DNA of 64,000 nt from Helichrysum umbraculigerum. Lineage: Eukaryota > Streptophyta > Magnoliopsida > Asterales > Asteraceae. The notes beneath the pieces were generated by a model. It saw nothing but the letters and a program-made list of their open reading frames with translations. It did not search any database and was not told the origin of the DNA. Shown piece after piece: positions 11,113 through 22,894 of the stretch. The translations under genes and the position numbers were made by a program. The first letter of the stretch is position 1; each line of letters starts with the position of its first letter. The stretch lies in NCBI GenBank assembly GCA_949592205.1, contig CATIUR010000001.1, forward strand, positions 44,843,001-44,907,000, written 5' to 3'.

Positions 11113-11800
11113 TGTTGGGTCAAAACTGTTTCAGGTCTGAGTTGAAGTCTTGATGAGAAGACAGAGTACAAGTGATTAAAACTGTTTGTTTTGAAGGTTA
11201 AAACTGTCTTTACGAAGTTACAACTGATAGAAGAAAACTGAAGAGAAGACAAGTGTTACAACTGATTGAAGATAGATTACAACTGATAGTTATATGTCTG
11301 TAAGTAGTTAAAACTGCTTATGTATTTGTAACTGTTAGTTATATATGAAACAGTTAACACTGGTTATCTATTTGTACTTAGTCTTCGTTACAATTGAAGC
11401 AGTTACCACTGAATGTGTAACAGTTAAAACTGTTTACTTCAGAATGGTAGTTACAACTGTTTATGATTTTGTGATAAGTTTGAGTCGGTTATGGAAGTTA
11501 TTATATTCCATATATGTAGGAGATTGTATAGGACTCTATGTGTTATAAATAGAGATTCTTTAGACCTAGATAGGTTAACGTAATTGCGCAGCTTCAAGGT
11601 TTTCTGTAACCCTAATACATCAAGTGTATTCGTCTTATATCATTAATAAGATTGAAGCTTTCGGTATATTATTGTGTTCATTATATTAATTGATAGTTGT
11701 TGATCTTCTTAATATTATTGAGTGTGATTCCGCAACTTCTCAATAATATATTCAAGGCTTATTACATACGATTGTTTATTAAGTTAAACAGGGACTAACA
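11113..11800 (+). repeat. 3' LTR of S1 (688 bp)
   Basis: Starts TGTTGGGTC and ends GGACTAACA, an imperfect terminal inverted repeat with TG...CA ends. A TATA box lies at 11544-11550 inside GGACTCTATGTGTTATAAAT, a phrase shared with the LTR of Copia D (62341-62360), showing that S1 and D belong to one family. Upstream of the TATA box are about 13 ACTG-type motifs between 11113 and 11460. Confidence 0.9.
11544..11550 (+). promoter_or_regulatory. TATA box in S1 LTR
   Basis: TATAAAT, conserved in context with the D LTR. It lies about 430 bp into the LTR, as expected for U3. Confidence 0.7.
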
Positions 11801-12576
11801 GCTTAAACAAACAATTATAAGTCGAAAACAATAGAAAACGAGAGGTGTCGGGATTTGTCGGAGACTTACTAAGTGTCGGATCAAAAATCCGAAAAGATAG
11901 GATGATAGATCGTGATGCGGTGAGTCTTTTATTCCAAAGAGCCGAGATGATCCGAGCGGGTTTGATGTTGTTATTTTGAGATTTTGTGAATGTGTGTGTG
12001 TTTGGTAAATTGAGAGAAAGAGAGAGGGACGAGAGAGAGAGAGTTGAGTGGTGAATGAGAGGAAAGAAAAGGGGAGTGGGAGGTTATCCTCCCATTTTCC
12101 GGTCTCCGTCCTTCGTGCGGTGTTCGTTTACTCCGTCGTTTAAACGTTACATAATTATTTTACATATTAAATGGTAAGTTTTAAAATACGAATTATTACA
12201 CGATATTTTATTTAAACATTTTACAAATCAATTTACATTTGAGTTACAAAATGTAAGTTTGTTTATTTAGTTTGCAAGTTTTAATATTTTAAATTGTGTA
12301 AGTTTTGTCTGTACGATACGAATGAATACGAAATATTATCATAATAATATTTTTGATATAACAACATTATTTAATAAAATTGGTCACCAACGTCCGTATT
12401 AAATTGAATCGAAATACATTCGATTTAAATTGCGTACGATTTAACCAAATCGCATTTTCGTATATATTCAACAATATATATAATTCGATACATTAATTAG
12501 CCTAACACAGAACTAATTACATGTATTAACATATGATTAGGCACTAATTACTAGTCCTAATTTGGCGGGTGTTACA
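11801..12576 (-). repeat. 3' LTR of A, partial (776 bp)
   Basis: Matches 32156-32931 end to end at equal length with about five substitutions seen. It ends, on the + strand, GGCGGGTGTTACA next to the polypurine tract. The rest of this LTR should lie left of S1 but is absent. Confidence 0.9.
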
Positions 12577-12587
12577 TTCTCCCCCTG
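12577..12587 (-). other. Polypurine tract of A
   Basis: On the - strand CAGGGGGAGAA directly abuts the TG of the 3' LTR. The same tract is at 22862-22872 (B), 40889-40899 (E1) and, with one change, 58593-58603 (E2). Confidence 0.85.
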
Positions 12588-12610
12588 TTAGAAGAATTTC
12601 GTCCCGAAAT

Positions 12611-15600
12611 TTAGTTCGAAGTCGTGTTTGATGTAGAATCAGTGAAAAGTTGAGGATATTTGAGTCGCATTTGGTCTTCCCGTTCCCAGGTGAATTCCGG
12701 ACCACGCCGCGAATTCCATCTGACCTTGACGATGGGAATACGACTTTGTTTCAGTTGTTTGACCTCACGGTCCATAATTTCAGCGGGGTCCTCAATGAAG
12801 TAAAGTTTATCGTCAACACGAATTTCATCTAGTGGAATGATAAGTGTCTCATCAGACAGACACTTCTTCAAATTTGAAATATGAAAAGTTGGGTGCACGC
12901 TGCTGAGTTCGGATGGCAGCTGCAATCGATAAGCTACGGGGTCAATCCGTTCGAGGATTTCAAAAGGCCCGATGTACCTGGGATTTAACTTCCCGCGTTT
13001 GCCAAAAAGGATGACACCTTTCCAAGGCGATACTTTTAAGAGTACTCGATCCCCAACTTGGAACTCGAGTGGTTTGCGTCTCACGTCAGCATAACTTTTC
13101 TGACGATCACGTGCGGCTTTGAGTCTATTTTGGATTTCCACAATTTTCTCAGTGGTGGCGTGAATGAGTTCAGGACCAGTGAGTTGACTATCTCCCACTT
13201 CAGTCCAACAGATCGGTGATCGGTACTTACGACCGTACAGTGCCTCAAAAGGTGCAGCCTTAATGCTGGCGTGATAGCTGTTATTGTACGAGAATTCGTA
13301 CAACGGTAGATGTCTTTCCCAGTTTGTACCGAAATCAACTACGCAGGCGCGTAGCATATCTTCCAGGGTTTGAATGGTTCGTTCACTTTGGCCATCAGTT
13401 TAGGGATGGTATGCGGTACTCATGTCGAGACGGGTACCCATTGCTTTTTGAAGTGACTGCCAAAAGTGAGAGGTGAAACGGGCATCTCTGCCGGAGATGA
13501 TCGAGATTGGAACACCGTGATGAGAAACGATTTCCTTTATGTAGATTTGTGCAAGGTGTTCCATTTTATCGTTTTCCTTGATTGCCAGGAAGTGAGCAGA
13601 TTTGGTGAGACGATCGACGATCACCCAAATGGTATCGCAACCGCTCGACGACTTGGGTAGTTTGGTTATGAAATCCATGGCAATTTGTTCCCATTTCCAT
13701 TCAGGGATTTCAGGTTGTTGGAGTAAACCAGGTGGTTTCTGATGTTCGGTTTTGACTTTCGAACAAGTAAGGCACTTGCTGACATAAGTGGCGATTTCGG
13801 CTTTCATGTTTGGCCACCAATAAAATTCCTTGATTCCATGGTACATCTTATCGGATCCCGGGTGGATAGAATATTTAGACTTGTGAGCTTCATCCATCAC
13901 CAAGTCTCGTAGGTTCCCGAAATTTGGCAACCAGATTCGGTTTGAGAAATACCTAATCCCGTTAGATTTGATTTCGAATTGTTTGTCAATACCCCGTAAG
14001 GCTTCATTTTTGATGTTTTCAGGTTTCAGGGCTTCGATCTGAGCGGTATGAATTTGAATGGTAAGATCGTTATGAATGGTCATACTGAGGGCTCGGATTC
14101 GAAGTGGTTTTGGTCGTTCCTTTCGACTGAGGGCATCGGCTACCACATTAGCCTTCCCTGGATGGTACTTGATCTCGCAATCGTAATCGGTAAGCAACTC
14201 GACCCATCGACGTTGCCTCATATTGAGATCCTTCTGATCGAATATATGTTGGAGACTTTTGTGGTCGGTAAAGATTGTGCACTTAGTGCCGTAGAGATAA
14301 TGTCTCCAGATTTTGAGGGCAAAAACAACAGCTCCAAGTTCGAGATCATGAGTGGTGTAGTTCTTTTCGTGAATTTTCAGCTGTCGTGAGGCATAGGCAA
14401 TGACTTTGTCTCGTTGCATCAGCACGCAACCAAGACTATGGTGAGAAGCATCGTAGTATACCACGAAGTCATCGGTGCCTTCGGGTAAGGATAGAATTGG
14501 AGCACTGCAAAGCTTTTGTTTTAGAAGTTGGAACGCTGACTCTTGTTTATTGGTCCAATCGAACCTTTTGTCCTTCTGAGTCAGTACCGTGAGTGGTTGA
14601 GCTATTTTGGAGAAATTTTCGATAAATCGCCGATAGTACCCAGCAAGACCCAAGAATTATCGTACTTCAGTTGTAGAGGTGGGTGCTTGCCAGTCTTTGA
14701 TAGCCTCGATTTTTGATGGGTCAACGTGAATTCCCTGACTGTCGATCACGTGACCAAGGAACTGAACGGTTTGTATCCAGAACTCACACTTAGAGAATTT
14801 GGCATAAAGCTCCTCGTGTCTAAGTAGTTCAAGGATGGTTTTGAGGTGTTGCGCATGTTCTTTCTCGTTGCGCGAGTAAATGAGTATGTCATCGATAAAG
14901 ACAATGACAAACTTGTCGAGGTAAGGTTTACACACCCGGTTCATGAGGTCCAAGAATACAGCCGGTGCGTTGGTTAGACCGAAGGGCATCACTTGAAATT
15001 CGTAGTGCCCGTAACGAGTTCTGAAAGCAGTTTTTGGAATATCGGTGTCGCGAACTCGTAACTGGTGATAGCCTGACCGCAGGTCGATTTTTGAGTAGAA
15101 AATTGAACCCTGAAGTTGGTCGAATAGATCATCAATGCGAGGAAGTGGGTATCGGTTTTTGACGGTCAATTTGTTCAATTCTCGGTAATCGATGCACATT
15201 CGGAATGAACCGTCCTTCTTTTTAACGAATAAGACCGGAGCTCCCCAAGGTGAAGAACTCGGTCTAATGAATCCTCTATCCAGAAGTTCCTGTAACTGAG
15301 CGGACAACTCCTGAAGTTCGGATGGGGCTAAACGGTACGGTGCGCGGGCCACCGGTGCGGCACCCGGCACAAGATCAATTGAGAACTCAACCTGTCTAGG
15401 TGGAGGTAAACCAGGTAGTTCTTCCGGGAAGACTTCAGGAAAGTCTCTAACAATTGGCACATCCTCAAGTCGCTTCTCCTCCGACTTCTTCTCGGTGATG
15501 TGTGCGAGTATTGCAGGGTAACCCTTTCTCAGGAATTTTCGGGTTTTTAAGCAAGAGATGATGTTGAGTCTCGTCCCACCGGTCTCCCCCTGTATGATTA

Positions 15601-17065
15601 AGGTTCCACCGGCAGCGAGTGGAATGCGGACAATCTTATCGTAACAGACGATTTCTGCTCTGTGTTTGGACAACCAGTCCATTCCAATGATGACGTCGAA
15701 ACTCCCGATTTCAATGGGTACAAGGTCGATGGAAAAGGTTTCGTCAGCTAGGTTTAAAGTGCAATTAGGTATCACACTATTGGTTTCTATAAGTTTTCCA
15801 TTTGCTAGCTCTACAGTGTACTTAACATCTAAGGCAACAGGAGTGATGTCAAGTAATGGGCAAAAGTCATCAGAGATAAAGCTTCTATCAGCACCAGTAT
15901 CAAATAAAACAGAAGCAGTTAAGTTGTTGAGGAGGAACATACCCGAGACCACATTCGGGTCTTGGCGGGCGTCCCCAGATTTGATGACGAAGGCTCTGCT
16001 TCGGGTGTTGTTGTTGTGGCTGTTGCGGTTGTGGTTGTTGTTGTTGTTATTCTTCAGCTTTGGGCACGTGTCCCTGAAGTGCCCGGGATTTCCACACTCA
16101 AAGCAGACTTTGGGTGGCCTGGTGTTGTTGTTGGAATTGTTGTTGGCAGGAGAGTGGCAATCTTTGGTGAGGTGGCCGTACCTCTTGCAATTGTTGCAAA
16201 AGGGACCACAGGAACCTTCGTGGTGGCGACTGCACTTGGAACAATAGGGTTTGCTCCCAGTGTAGCCCCGTGTGATGTCGGTGGTGGTGTTGTAGGCTTT
16301 GATGGTGTCGGGTTTCTTGTTTTGTTGGTTTGAGTGGTTGTTGTGGTAGTCGGACCACTTTCGTTTGTTGTTGTGAGAGGATGAAGTGGGTGGTTCAGAA
16401 TCTTGGCTCATGGACATCAGGTCTTGGGCCAATAGGATTGCACCGTCAATGGTGGTTTGGTTTGAAAAGGCGACGTGCCCCCGAACAGGCTCAGGAAGGC
16501 CAAGGATGTACTTCCTAATTTTATCAGGTTCTGTGCTTACCATAGCTGGGCGGAGGGCGGCAAGTTGTTGGAATCTGGTGGTATAACCATCGATATCACC
16601 ACCCTGAACCTTTAGGTTCCAGAACTCCTCGTCTAGCTTTTGAAGTTTGGCGATTGAGCAGTATTTGGCAGTGAGTTTTACTTTCAAGTCCTCCCAAGAG
16701 AGTTGGTAGGCAATGTCAGCACCCACTGATTGGGTATATGAGTTCCACCAAGAGTGGGCATCATCTTCGAGAGAGCAGGTGGCGAAGTTTACTTTGTCGT
16801 TCTCCGCGCATTTGCTGACACGGAAAACAGTTTCCATCTTTTCGAACCATCTGATCAGTCCGATGGCTCCTTCAGAACCCTTGATGCTTGAGGGTTTGCA
16901 GCTTTGAAAGTCCTTGTAAGAACAAGGTTTAGCAGCAGGGGTTTCGGCGGCATCACTGTTCCTCGCGGAATTTTGTGGAGTATTCCGAGCCAAGGCTTCA
17001 GTAACAGCCTGGGTTATAAGGGATGTAAGCTGAGCATCGGTGTATGGTCTTGTCTTTGGCGGCAT
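12611..17065 (-). pseudogene. gag-pol of A (two nonsense codons)
   Basis: One continuous frame of 1,484 codon positions from ATG at 17065. Order: gag with two CCHC zinc knuckles, retropepsin (DTGA), reverse transcriptase with FIDD at about residues 723-726, RNase H (YDAS, TDHKSL), integrase (HHCC zinc region, DRLTK, DGQSER), a GPY/F-like region and a terminal chromodomain-like segment ([15 protein letters not shown]). TAA codons interrupt it at 14657-14659 (residue 803, where B has CAA-type Gln) and 13400-13402 (residue 1222, in HPQTDG). In addition the integrase reads SGRDARF where B and E have SDRD, so a catalytic Asp is changed to Gly (13490-13492). It should encode particle proteins and copy/integrate the element, but cannot do so in this copy without readthrough. 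Confidence 0.92.
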
Positions 17066-17354
17066 GATTCTTCAATAAAAGAAATGAAGATACATGAGAT
17101 TTTGTAGGAAAGTTGTATTTGTTATAGATGTACATGTATAAAAGCAGTAATACATGACATCAACATGGAAAAATGACAATTAATATGAGTTGAAACATCA
17201 GGGGACATTTGATAGATAATACGAGTTCAAGGGTTACATCCTACATAGTTATTACAAAAGGTGTCGGGAATTGTTACATCCGACTAATTTATAGAGTAGC
17301 GCTAGATAGTCATTAGATTACGGGATAGATTACAAGACAAGGACTACACTAGTC
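17066..17354 (-). other. ORF0-gag spacer of A
   Basis: 289 non-coding bases between the ORF0 stop and the gag start. It contains a hairpin at 17263-17284 (stem GTCGG/CCGAC around the core AATTGTTA) that is also present in B and E1 in the same spacer. Confidence 0.6.
17263..17284 (-). other. Conserved hairpin between ORF0 and gag, copy in A
   Basis: The stem GTCGG/CCGAC encloses a 12-nt loop containing AATTGTTA. In B and E1 the matching stem is CCGG/CCGG; the outer T-A pair of A is C-G there, one compensatory change. Function unknown; it could affect translation of gag after ORF0, or RNA packaging. Confidence 0.5.
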
Positions 17355-17840
17355 TTAACGTAGATTAATTTGTTCCATCATCGTGACAAGATGGTCCACA
17401 GTGTTTGCGAGTCTGCTAGCTTGTCGGGGGTTATCTTCTGCTAGTGCTAGTCGTTGTGTTAGTCCACGGGCATACTCTTCTGCTTCATGTGAGCGCTGTT
17501 CACATTCTTCCATCCTTTGTCGCAGAAGGGCATTTTCCACGCTTATTTCTATTACTTGGTTACGAAGGACATCCATGTTGTTGTTTGTGGTTTCAAGGTC
17601 GTCGGAGACTTGTTCGATGCGTTCAAGGGATGTAAGTCTCCAGTTTTCCTTTGTTTCTTGCAACACGACATCCATGGTGCGAAGTCGTTGCTCGTGTTGG
17701 TTCACCCTAGCAGCTAAGGCCGGCAAGGTGAGGTGAGTGGGGTACTGGCCAGCTCGAGGCAATCTGGCGTTCCTCCTTGCTACCCTTGGGTTCTGCGACC
17801 CGGATTGAGAGCGCGATGAATTCGATGGTGTGTTTGCCAT
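17355..17840 (-). CDS. ORF0 of A, coiled-coil protein upstream of gag
   Basis: A 161-codon ORF in the sense direction of the element, between PBS and gag. Its start (MANTP) aligns with MATTP in B and MANTP in E1. The N-terminus is basic and Ser/Arg-rich; from about residue 45 to the end it is heptad-like (ALAARVNQHEQRL, then EECEQRSHEAEEYARG, RLALAEDN, RLANTVDHLVTMMEQINLR), a probable coiled coil. The last 55 residues are strongly conserved with B and E1, while the first half is not. Nucleotide differences from B in this part fall mostly at third codon positions. I do not recognise the family. An oligomerising accessory or nucleic-acid-binding role is only a guess. Translation of gag 289 nt downstream would need reinitiation, leaky scanning, splicing or internal entry. 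Confidence 0.75.
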   Translation of the reverse strand: MANTPSNSSRSQSGSQNPRVARRNARLPRAGQYPTHLTLPALAARVNQHEQRLRTMDVVLQETKENWRLTSLERIEQVSDDLETTNNNMDVLRNQVIEISVENALLRQRMEECEQRSHEAEEYARGLTQRLALAEDNPRQASRLANTVDHLVTMMEQINLR

Positions 17841-18152
17841 TTCTGAGACAAAGCGTTAGTAAGAGTGAGGCCTATATTCATATAGTTCCTATATAATATA
17901 TCCTATTGAGTGTCTAGCAAAAACATGTTTAAGTTTCGGTCCTCTCGAGGTCAGAGTCTTCTATTGTACCCTGTTCAGCCATAACTACTTTCAGATCTTG
18001 CATCATCTTTGCTTAATTGTACATAGTTGATCAGGCTATGTTAAATTAAACTCGTATGATGTAATCACTGAACCAGTTATACCTAATAAGGAATACTACT
18101 TAATGGTCATAGTCTAGGTCCACTAAATGCAACCTAGTTCACTATAACCTTA
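17841..18152 (-). other. 5' leader of A between PBS and ORF0
   Basis: Non-coding, strongly similar to the leaders of B (28378-28670) and E1 (54812-55118). It includes the palindromic-loop hairpin at 18021-18041. A candidate region for RNA packaging and dimerisation signals. Confidence 0.6.
18021..18041 (-). other. Palindromic-loop hairpin in the 5' leader of A
   Basis: A 6-bp stem ACATAG/CTATGT encloses a 9-nt loop, CCTGATCAA on the RNA strand, whose centre TGATCA is self-complementary. It lies 111 nt from the PBS, as in B and E1. An outer AATT/AATT helix may extend the stem across a 2x2 internal loop. Confidence 0.65.
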
Positions 18153-18165
18153 GGCTCTGATACCA
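18153..18165 (-). other. Primer binding site of A (tRNA-iMet)
   Basis: TGGTATCAGAGCC on the - strand, complementary to the 3' end of plant initiator methionine tRNA, three bases inside the 5' LTR. Confidence 0.92.
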
Positions 18166-18168
18166 ATC

Positions 18169-19620
18169 TGTAACACCCCCAAATTTGATGATTTGCGGAA
18201 GCTTGATTTGGGTGTTACTAATCAATAACAAAGCACAAAGATATATAGTAAACGACTCTATATGCGTCGTTTTAACAAAATATATTGATAATTGAAATGT
18301 TTACAACATTTAAAGCTTTACATAGCTCGAGTTTAAATAAAAGGAGATTTCAGTACATAAGTACTTGTACAAAATATACTAATGCAAGAAAATCTCAATC
18401 GTCTGTATGCTGACTCGAGCTAACGTCCTGAAGCAGAAACATCCTACTGCTTGGTACCTGCGATATATGCTAAAAGGTTAGCTAAAAGCTGGTGAGCTCA
18501 CAGGTTTGAAATCAATTAATATAGTATGAACCGCAAGATTTAAATAATAAATTGCATCCAGCAATTAAATGATAGTCATCGTGTATACAGCCATGAGCAC
18601 ATAGTTGAGCTTAACTCGAGGGCCGGGTCCCCTATAGAGAATTCCGGGCGAGGTGCCTCTACGAATGCCTAATCCACATTCGTCTTCCCAAATATTAGTA
18701 CGTCCGTTTACCCGGTTAGTGCTTGCTAACCCGGACGAGGTGGGTCAATCCTATATGGTACCATATACTAATATTCACGCTACAACGTATTAACAACTAT
18801 GCTGACGGAGGACTTTAAAATGATTAGTTTCGAAAAACTCATGTAGTATATGAAATATTTGTACTTGCGTTCACATGTTAAAAGTTGAGCAATATATCAC
18901 ACCCCTGAGTAAAACAGTAAAAGAGGGGCTATGAGACTCACCTGAGTCGTTGAGTTTATGAAAATAAACTGAGAATGATTAGCCGAGAATCGAAGTCCAA
19001 AGACTTGTAACCTGAGGGTGTCCACGACACGCGATGGTTATAATATGCGAAGGTATCTAATAAGACTACCTTGTAGTTGTTCGTCCAACTATAATGTCCA
19101 AATGTTCCCAATTCGGTGGATAGTTTAAGTGTTTGAAAATGCGTACGGCCCGTTGGTGATTATTGGTAATAATGATCTTGATGTTATTTTGTTAGTTTCA
19201 AAGTGTCATACAAGTTTGATGTTTGGTGTGAAATGTGTCTACGAAATCTAAGTACGGGGGTCCGGGGGCAGCGCCCCTGGTAGCGGGGTCCAAGGGGCGG
19301 CAGCCCCTGGCGGGGTCCAAGGGGCAGAGCCCCTGGCTGGGGTCGAGCTGCCAGGTCAGCTTGGAAAATTTTTATTTCTACTATATTGCTTTAAGGAAAA
19401 AACGCATCTGGACTTGAAATTGGGTGAAATCGAGTGATAAAATTTAGGGTCTCGACACTTAGTGAAAATCTGTGTTTTCTGGTTTGTGCGACGTTGGGTG
19501 CGACGTCGCAGGTAAGGATTGCGACGTTGAGCATGACGTCGCTAAAGGCGACGTTTCGCAATTTAATGCGACGTTAAGGATGATGTCGCTATACGCGACG
19601 TTGTTGATTCTAGCGACGTA
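18169..19620 (-). repeat. 5' LTR of A, inner part
   Basis: On the + strand it starts TGTAACACCCCCAAATTT next to the PBS and runs to the duplication ACGTA at 19616-19620, where B is inserted. It holds a GC-rich minisatellite (19256-19351) and the first part of a GCGACGTT/GACGTC array (from about 19489). Joined to 31933-32931 the LTR is about 2.45 kb, the same length as the E LTRs. Confidence 0.92.
19256..19351. repeat. GC-rich hairpin-forming minisatellite in the LTR of A
   Basis: Tandem, about 27-bp units of the type GCGGGGTCCAAGGGGC...GCCCCTG, each containing a near-palindrome such as GGGGCAGAGCCCC. Related blocks are at 39578-39673 and 56279-56346 in the E LTRs. It stands out sharply from the AT-rich surroundings. 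Confidence 0.8.
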
Positions 19621-22600
19621 TGTCGCACCCCCAAAACACGTGGCAGCGGAAACATAAGTTGTCATGGGGGCGCCGACCAAATTAAATATCACAACACAAG
19701 ATTACAGCAAACGACCTCTATATGAGACGTTTTAATAAAAAGTTACATTACCGTACTTTCAAATGTTTACAATAAGTCTGGAGTTCGCATAAACCGCTAA
19801 GAGATTTCTAGTACATAACTGATTATACAAAATACAGCTAAATGCAATCTAATCTCTTGAAATTTGAAAACAATGCGACTCGAGCTAGGCTTTCCATAAG
19901 CTTCCTACTGCGGCGGGTTACCTGAGAAATACATACTAAAAGGTCAACATAAAGTTGGTGAGTTCATAGGTTTGTAAACAATCGTTTAGTTATGATCCAC
20001 AAGATTTCAAGTTGTATCATTCAAAAATGATAGTTAAAAGTATCGTTATTCAACGATAAGTAAAAGTATTGCATAATGCAACATAAGTATACCATTTACA
20101 TGAGTCTCATAGTCAAGCTTAACGTTGTTTGCCTCCGGTAAGTGTACTAATCCGATACACTTCTAAATCACAAGTAATACTGCGCCCGTGGGTTGGCTAG
20201 AGCGACTAGCCCGGACGAGGTTTGTCAAACCCTGATAGATCTATCCAATAATACTCACGCACATATTTTAATGACTATGATGGGTAGAGGACTTTAGTGG
20301 ATTATTCAGGTCTCATGCAATCCGTACGAAAAATGTTTCAAGTTACTTGTGATCATATAAGCAGTTGTATAAAACAGTTGTATGTATTCTCACCCCAGTT
20401 GAAAAACAGTAAAAAGGGGCTATGAAACTCACCTTAGATTAGCAAGTAGCAAGCAAATACCAAATAAGCAAGCAAGCCGGTGTGCAACCTTCTAACGTCC
20501 TAAAAACGTATAAGGTTGGGTATAAGTAGATGTCTCAAAAGACCATCTATAGCGATTGTATAAGTGGGGGTCAATGTCCACTTAAGCCAATCGTGTAGGT
20601 GGAGGGTTAATGTCCACCTAAATCACAATGTAGGTGGAGGGTTAATGTCCACCTAAGGCTAGTTCATCCAACTAGTATGTCCAAATAAGTTGTTCAAGTT
20701 TGTTTATCAAAAACGTGTACGACCCGTTGGTGAAGGTTTGTAATAATAATTCGTTAAGACATTATTATTAGGATGATGTTATACTTACATATGTATAGTA
20801 TGTTTCATGAGTTATAACGTTGCTTGAAGTTTAACACTTAGTGAGAAAACTAGTTTTTAAGGATTCTGTTTCATGCGACACTTCATGCGTCACTTGCTAG
20901 TTAGGGGCGGCACTTAGGAAGTGCCGCATAATATGCGTTTTCAGATTTAAATAGCGTCACTTAAGAAGTGTCGGATACGGGGCGTCACTAAGGCTTGGCG
21001 GCACTAAGGGTAAGTGCCGCTAATATAATAGTTCAGTCACTTCAGGCGTCACTTAGGTAGTGTCGGTATTAATAAAGTTTTTATAACAAAGGCGTCACTT
21101 ATCGAGTGTCGCTATAAATCCTGGGGTCATGCGTCACTTAAGTCTGTTTGGATTTTGCTAAGTCAAAAACGTGGTCAATTATGACGGTTTGACCCGAACT
21201 TTTTACCCAAGTCATATTTCCGTAAATAAAGCTTATAAAAGGTGTCGGTTCGTGTCGGAGTCATTCGAGATGTCGGTTTTTAATACGCATGTCAAAACTT
21301 AAGATTTTCATGTTTTCGGTTTTTGTCGGTTTACTTCGGCACTCGATTTTAACATGTTCTAATCTGAATTTGATTCCAAAATTTTTACCAGATGTTCATG
21401 AGTGTGTCTAGTTTATAACCTGATTTTTTCCAAGATCTATAATGTCCATTTAGATAGATAATAAATCTTTCGAAAGAACCGTACTCGGTTTTCGACAAAT
21501 TTCAGGCAGTCGCAAAGATCAGAATATATACAAAAATAAGTACGGATCTGGAAAAAGTGTAAAACATGAAAGTTGTAGATCTTTTCGATACGCAAATTTT
21601 AAAAAAAAATGCATCTTCTAACTCTCAGTATTTGATTTTATACGAATATTTTTGTGAACTGTCGATTTTTAGGCAGATTTCATGCATGTTCTTGTTTGTG
21701 TTGCAAAAACGATTTTTAACACCAAGTTTGGACATAATCAAGTTAGATGAGCTATGTAACATATAAATCAGTAGCTTAAGATGTAAAGTAAGTAAAAGGT
21801 TTGATGATTCTCACAAAGAATGATGAAGAAGAACAAGAGAGGATGATGATGTTGTTGATCTTGAGTTTAGCTTCTTCTTGATCTTCAAAATGGTGGTGAT
21901 TTTAATGGTGATTGAAGTGGTTTTTGGGACTGGTTTTTCTCCAGAAAATGAGAGAGTATGAGAGGTGTTTTTGGTGAATGAAAATGAAAATGAAAGAGTG
22001 GGTTGCATGTATGAGGATTGGAAGTGTAAGGGAATATCAATCATGGCATTGCATGTAATAAGAGAGGAGGAAGAAGGGTGGTGGCACATGGGGTGGCCGG
22101 CCCCCATGTGGTCCCACAAGGGGTATTTTGGTCATTTTAAATTCCTAGCTTAAATCGTTGCGTTTTACGTTCGTTTACCCGATTGTTTAAACGTTTATTC
22201 GTACGTTAAATGTTTAGTTGACGTTTTTATTTAACGATTTGAGTTTCGATATTTCTACTTGAAATATTTAATATAGTACTTGGAACACTTATAAAAAACG
22301 TTTCGTTAAATTATTGGCCTCGATTTGCGTGCACGTTCTACGGAGGTTAAATCGCGTAACGTTGTTTTGAGTCGTTTAGATTAACGATATAATTTGGATA
22401 AATTTCCATTGAAGTATTATTTGAAATACTTAATTTAGGTTGTCAATTTAATTTTTGACTTTCGTTTGGTTGTCGAAATAAATTCGCGCGTTATCGTTGC
22501 GTTTGAGACGTTTTAACCGAAACGTCTAGGTTTTTCGAGTATTATTTTAGCAAAATAATAAATAATGATAAATAACTTCTAAAAATAGATTATAGTTATT

Positions 22601-22861
22601 TATAGAAAGTTTTTCACCAACGTCCGTATTTCTACTGTGTCGGACTCCGTCCGGTCGTTTTGCACAATTTCACCAAATTGCGTAAGCGTAATTACAACTA
22701 ATTACGTAAGCGTAATATATATCAATTACGGGAGTGTATATTCACATAAATATACAAATAGTTACAAGTAATTACAAGTATTTAGCCTAATATTAAACTA
22801 AACACACGTAATTAGGGTTTCAAGTAGGATTATCAGTAACCCTAAATCGTCGGGTGTCACA
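19621..22861 (-). repeat. 3' LTR of B (3,241 bp)
   Basis: On the + strand TGTCGCACCC...GGGTGTCACA. It contains an array of imperfect palindromes of the type GGCACTTAGGAAGTGCC (about 20871-21150), three copies of a GGTGGAGGGTTAATGTCCACCT-like phrase at about 20570-20660, and AT-rich sequence. Small frames such as 21566-21766 and 21811-22119 occur identically in the other LTR and look non-coding. Confidence 0.95.
20871..21150. repeat. GTCACTT/AAGTGNC palindromic array in the 3' LTR of B
   Basis: About ten half-sites GCGTCACTT or AGTGTCG/AGTGCCG, often paired head to head as in GGCACTTAGGAAGTGCC. The identical array is at about 29937-30216 in the other LTR. Confidence 0.75.
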
Positions 22862-22872
22862 TTCTCCCCCTG
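22862..22872 (-). other. Polypurine tract of B
   Basis: CAGGGGGAGAA on the - strand, adjacent to the 3' LTR. Confidence 0.9.
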
Positions 22873-22894
22873 TTAAGAGAATTTCGTCCCGAAA

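Larger units (their letters stand above)
4148..11800 (+). mobile_element. S1: Sirevirus-like Ty1/Copia element, 5'-truncated
   Basis: Contains the integrase C-terminus, reverse transcriptase and RNase H (to 6737), a long extra ORF (7468-11026, interrupted), a polypurine tract (11101-11112) and a 688-bp 3' LTR ending at 11800. The 5' LTR, gag, protease and most of integrase are absent. An extra ORF after pol is characteristic of Sireviruses. The right end abuts GCTTAAACAAAC, which is uninterrupted LTR sequence of Gypsy A at 32156, so S1 is inserted in the 3' LTR of A. The left copy of the target duplication has been lost with the 5' half. Confidence 0.85.

Noticed and set aside
18153..18165. 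tRNA-like matches at TGGTATCAGAGCC
   Set aside because: Only 12-13 bases are complementary to tRNA-iMet, always next to an LTR; these are primer binding sites, not tRNA genes.
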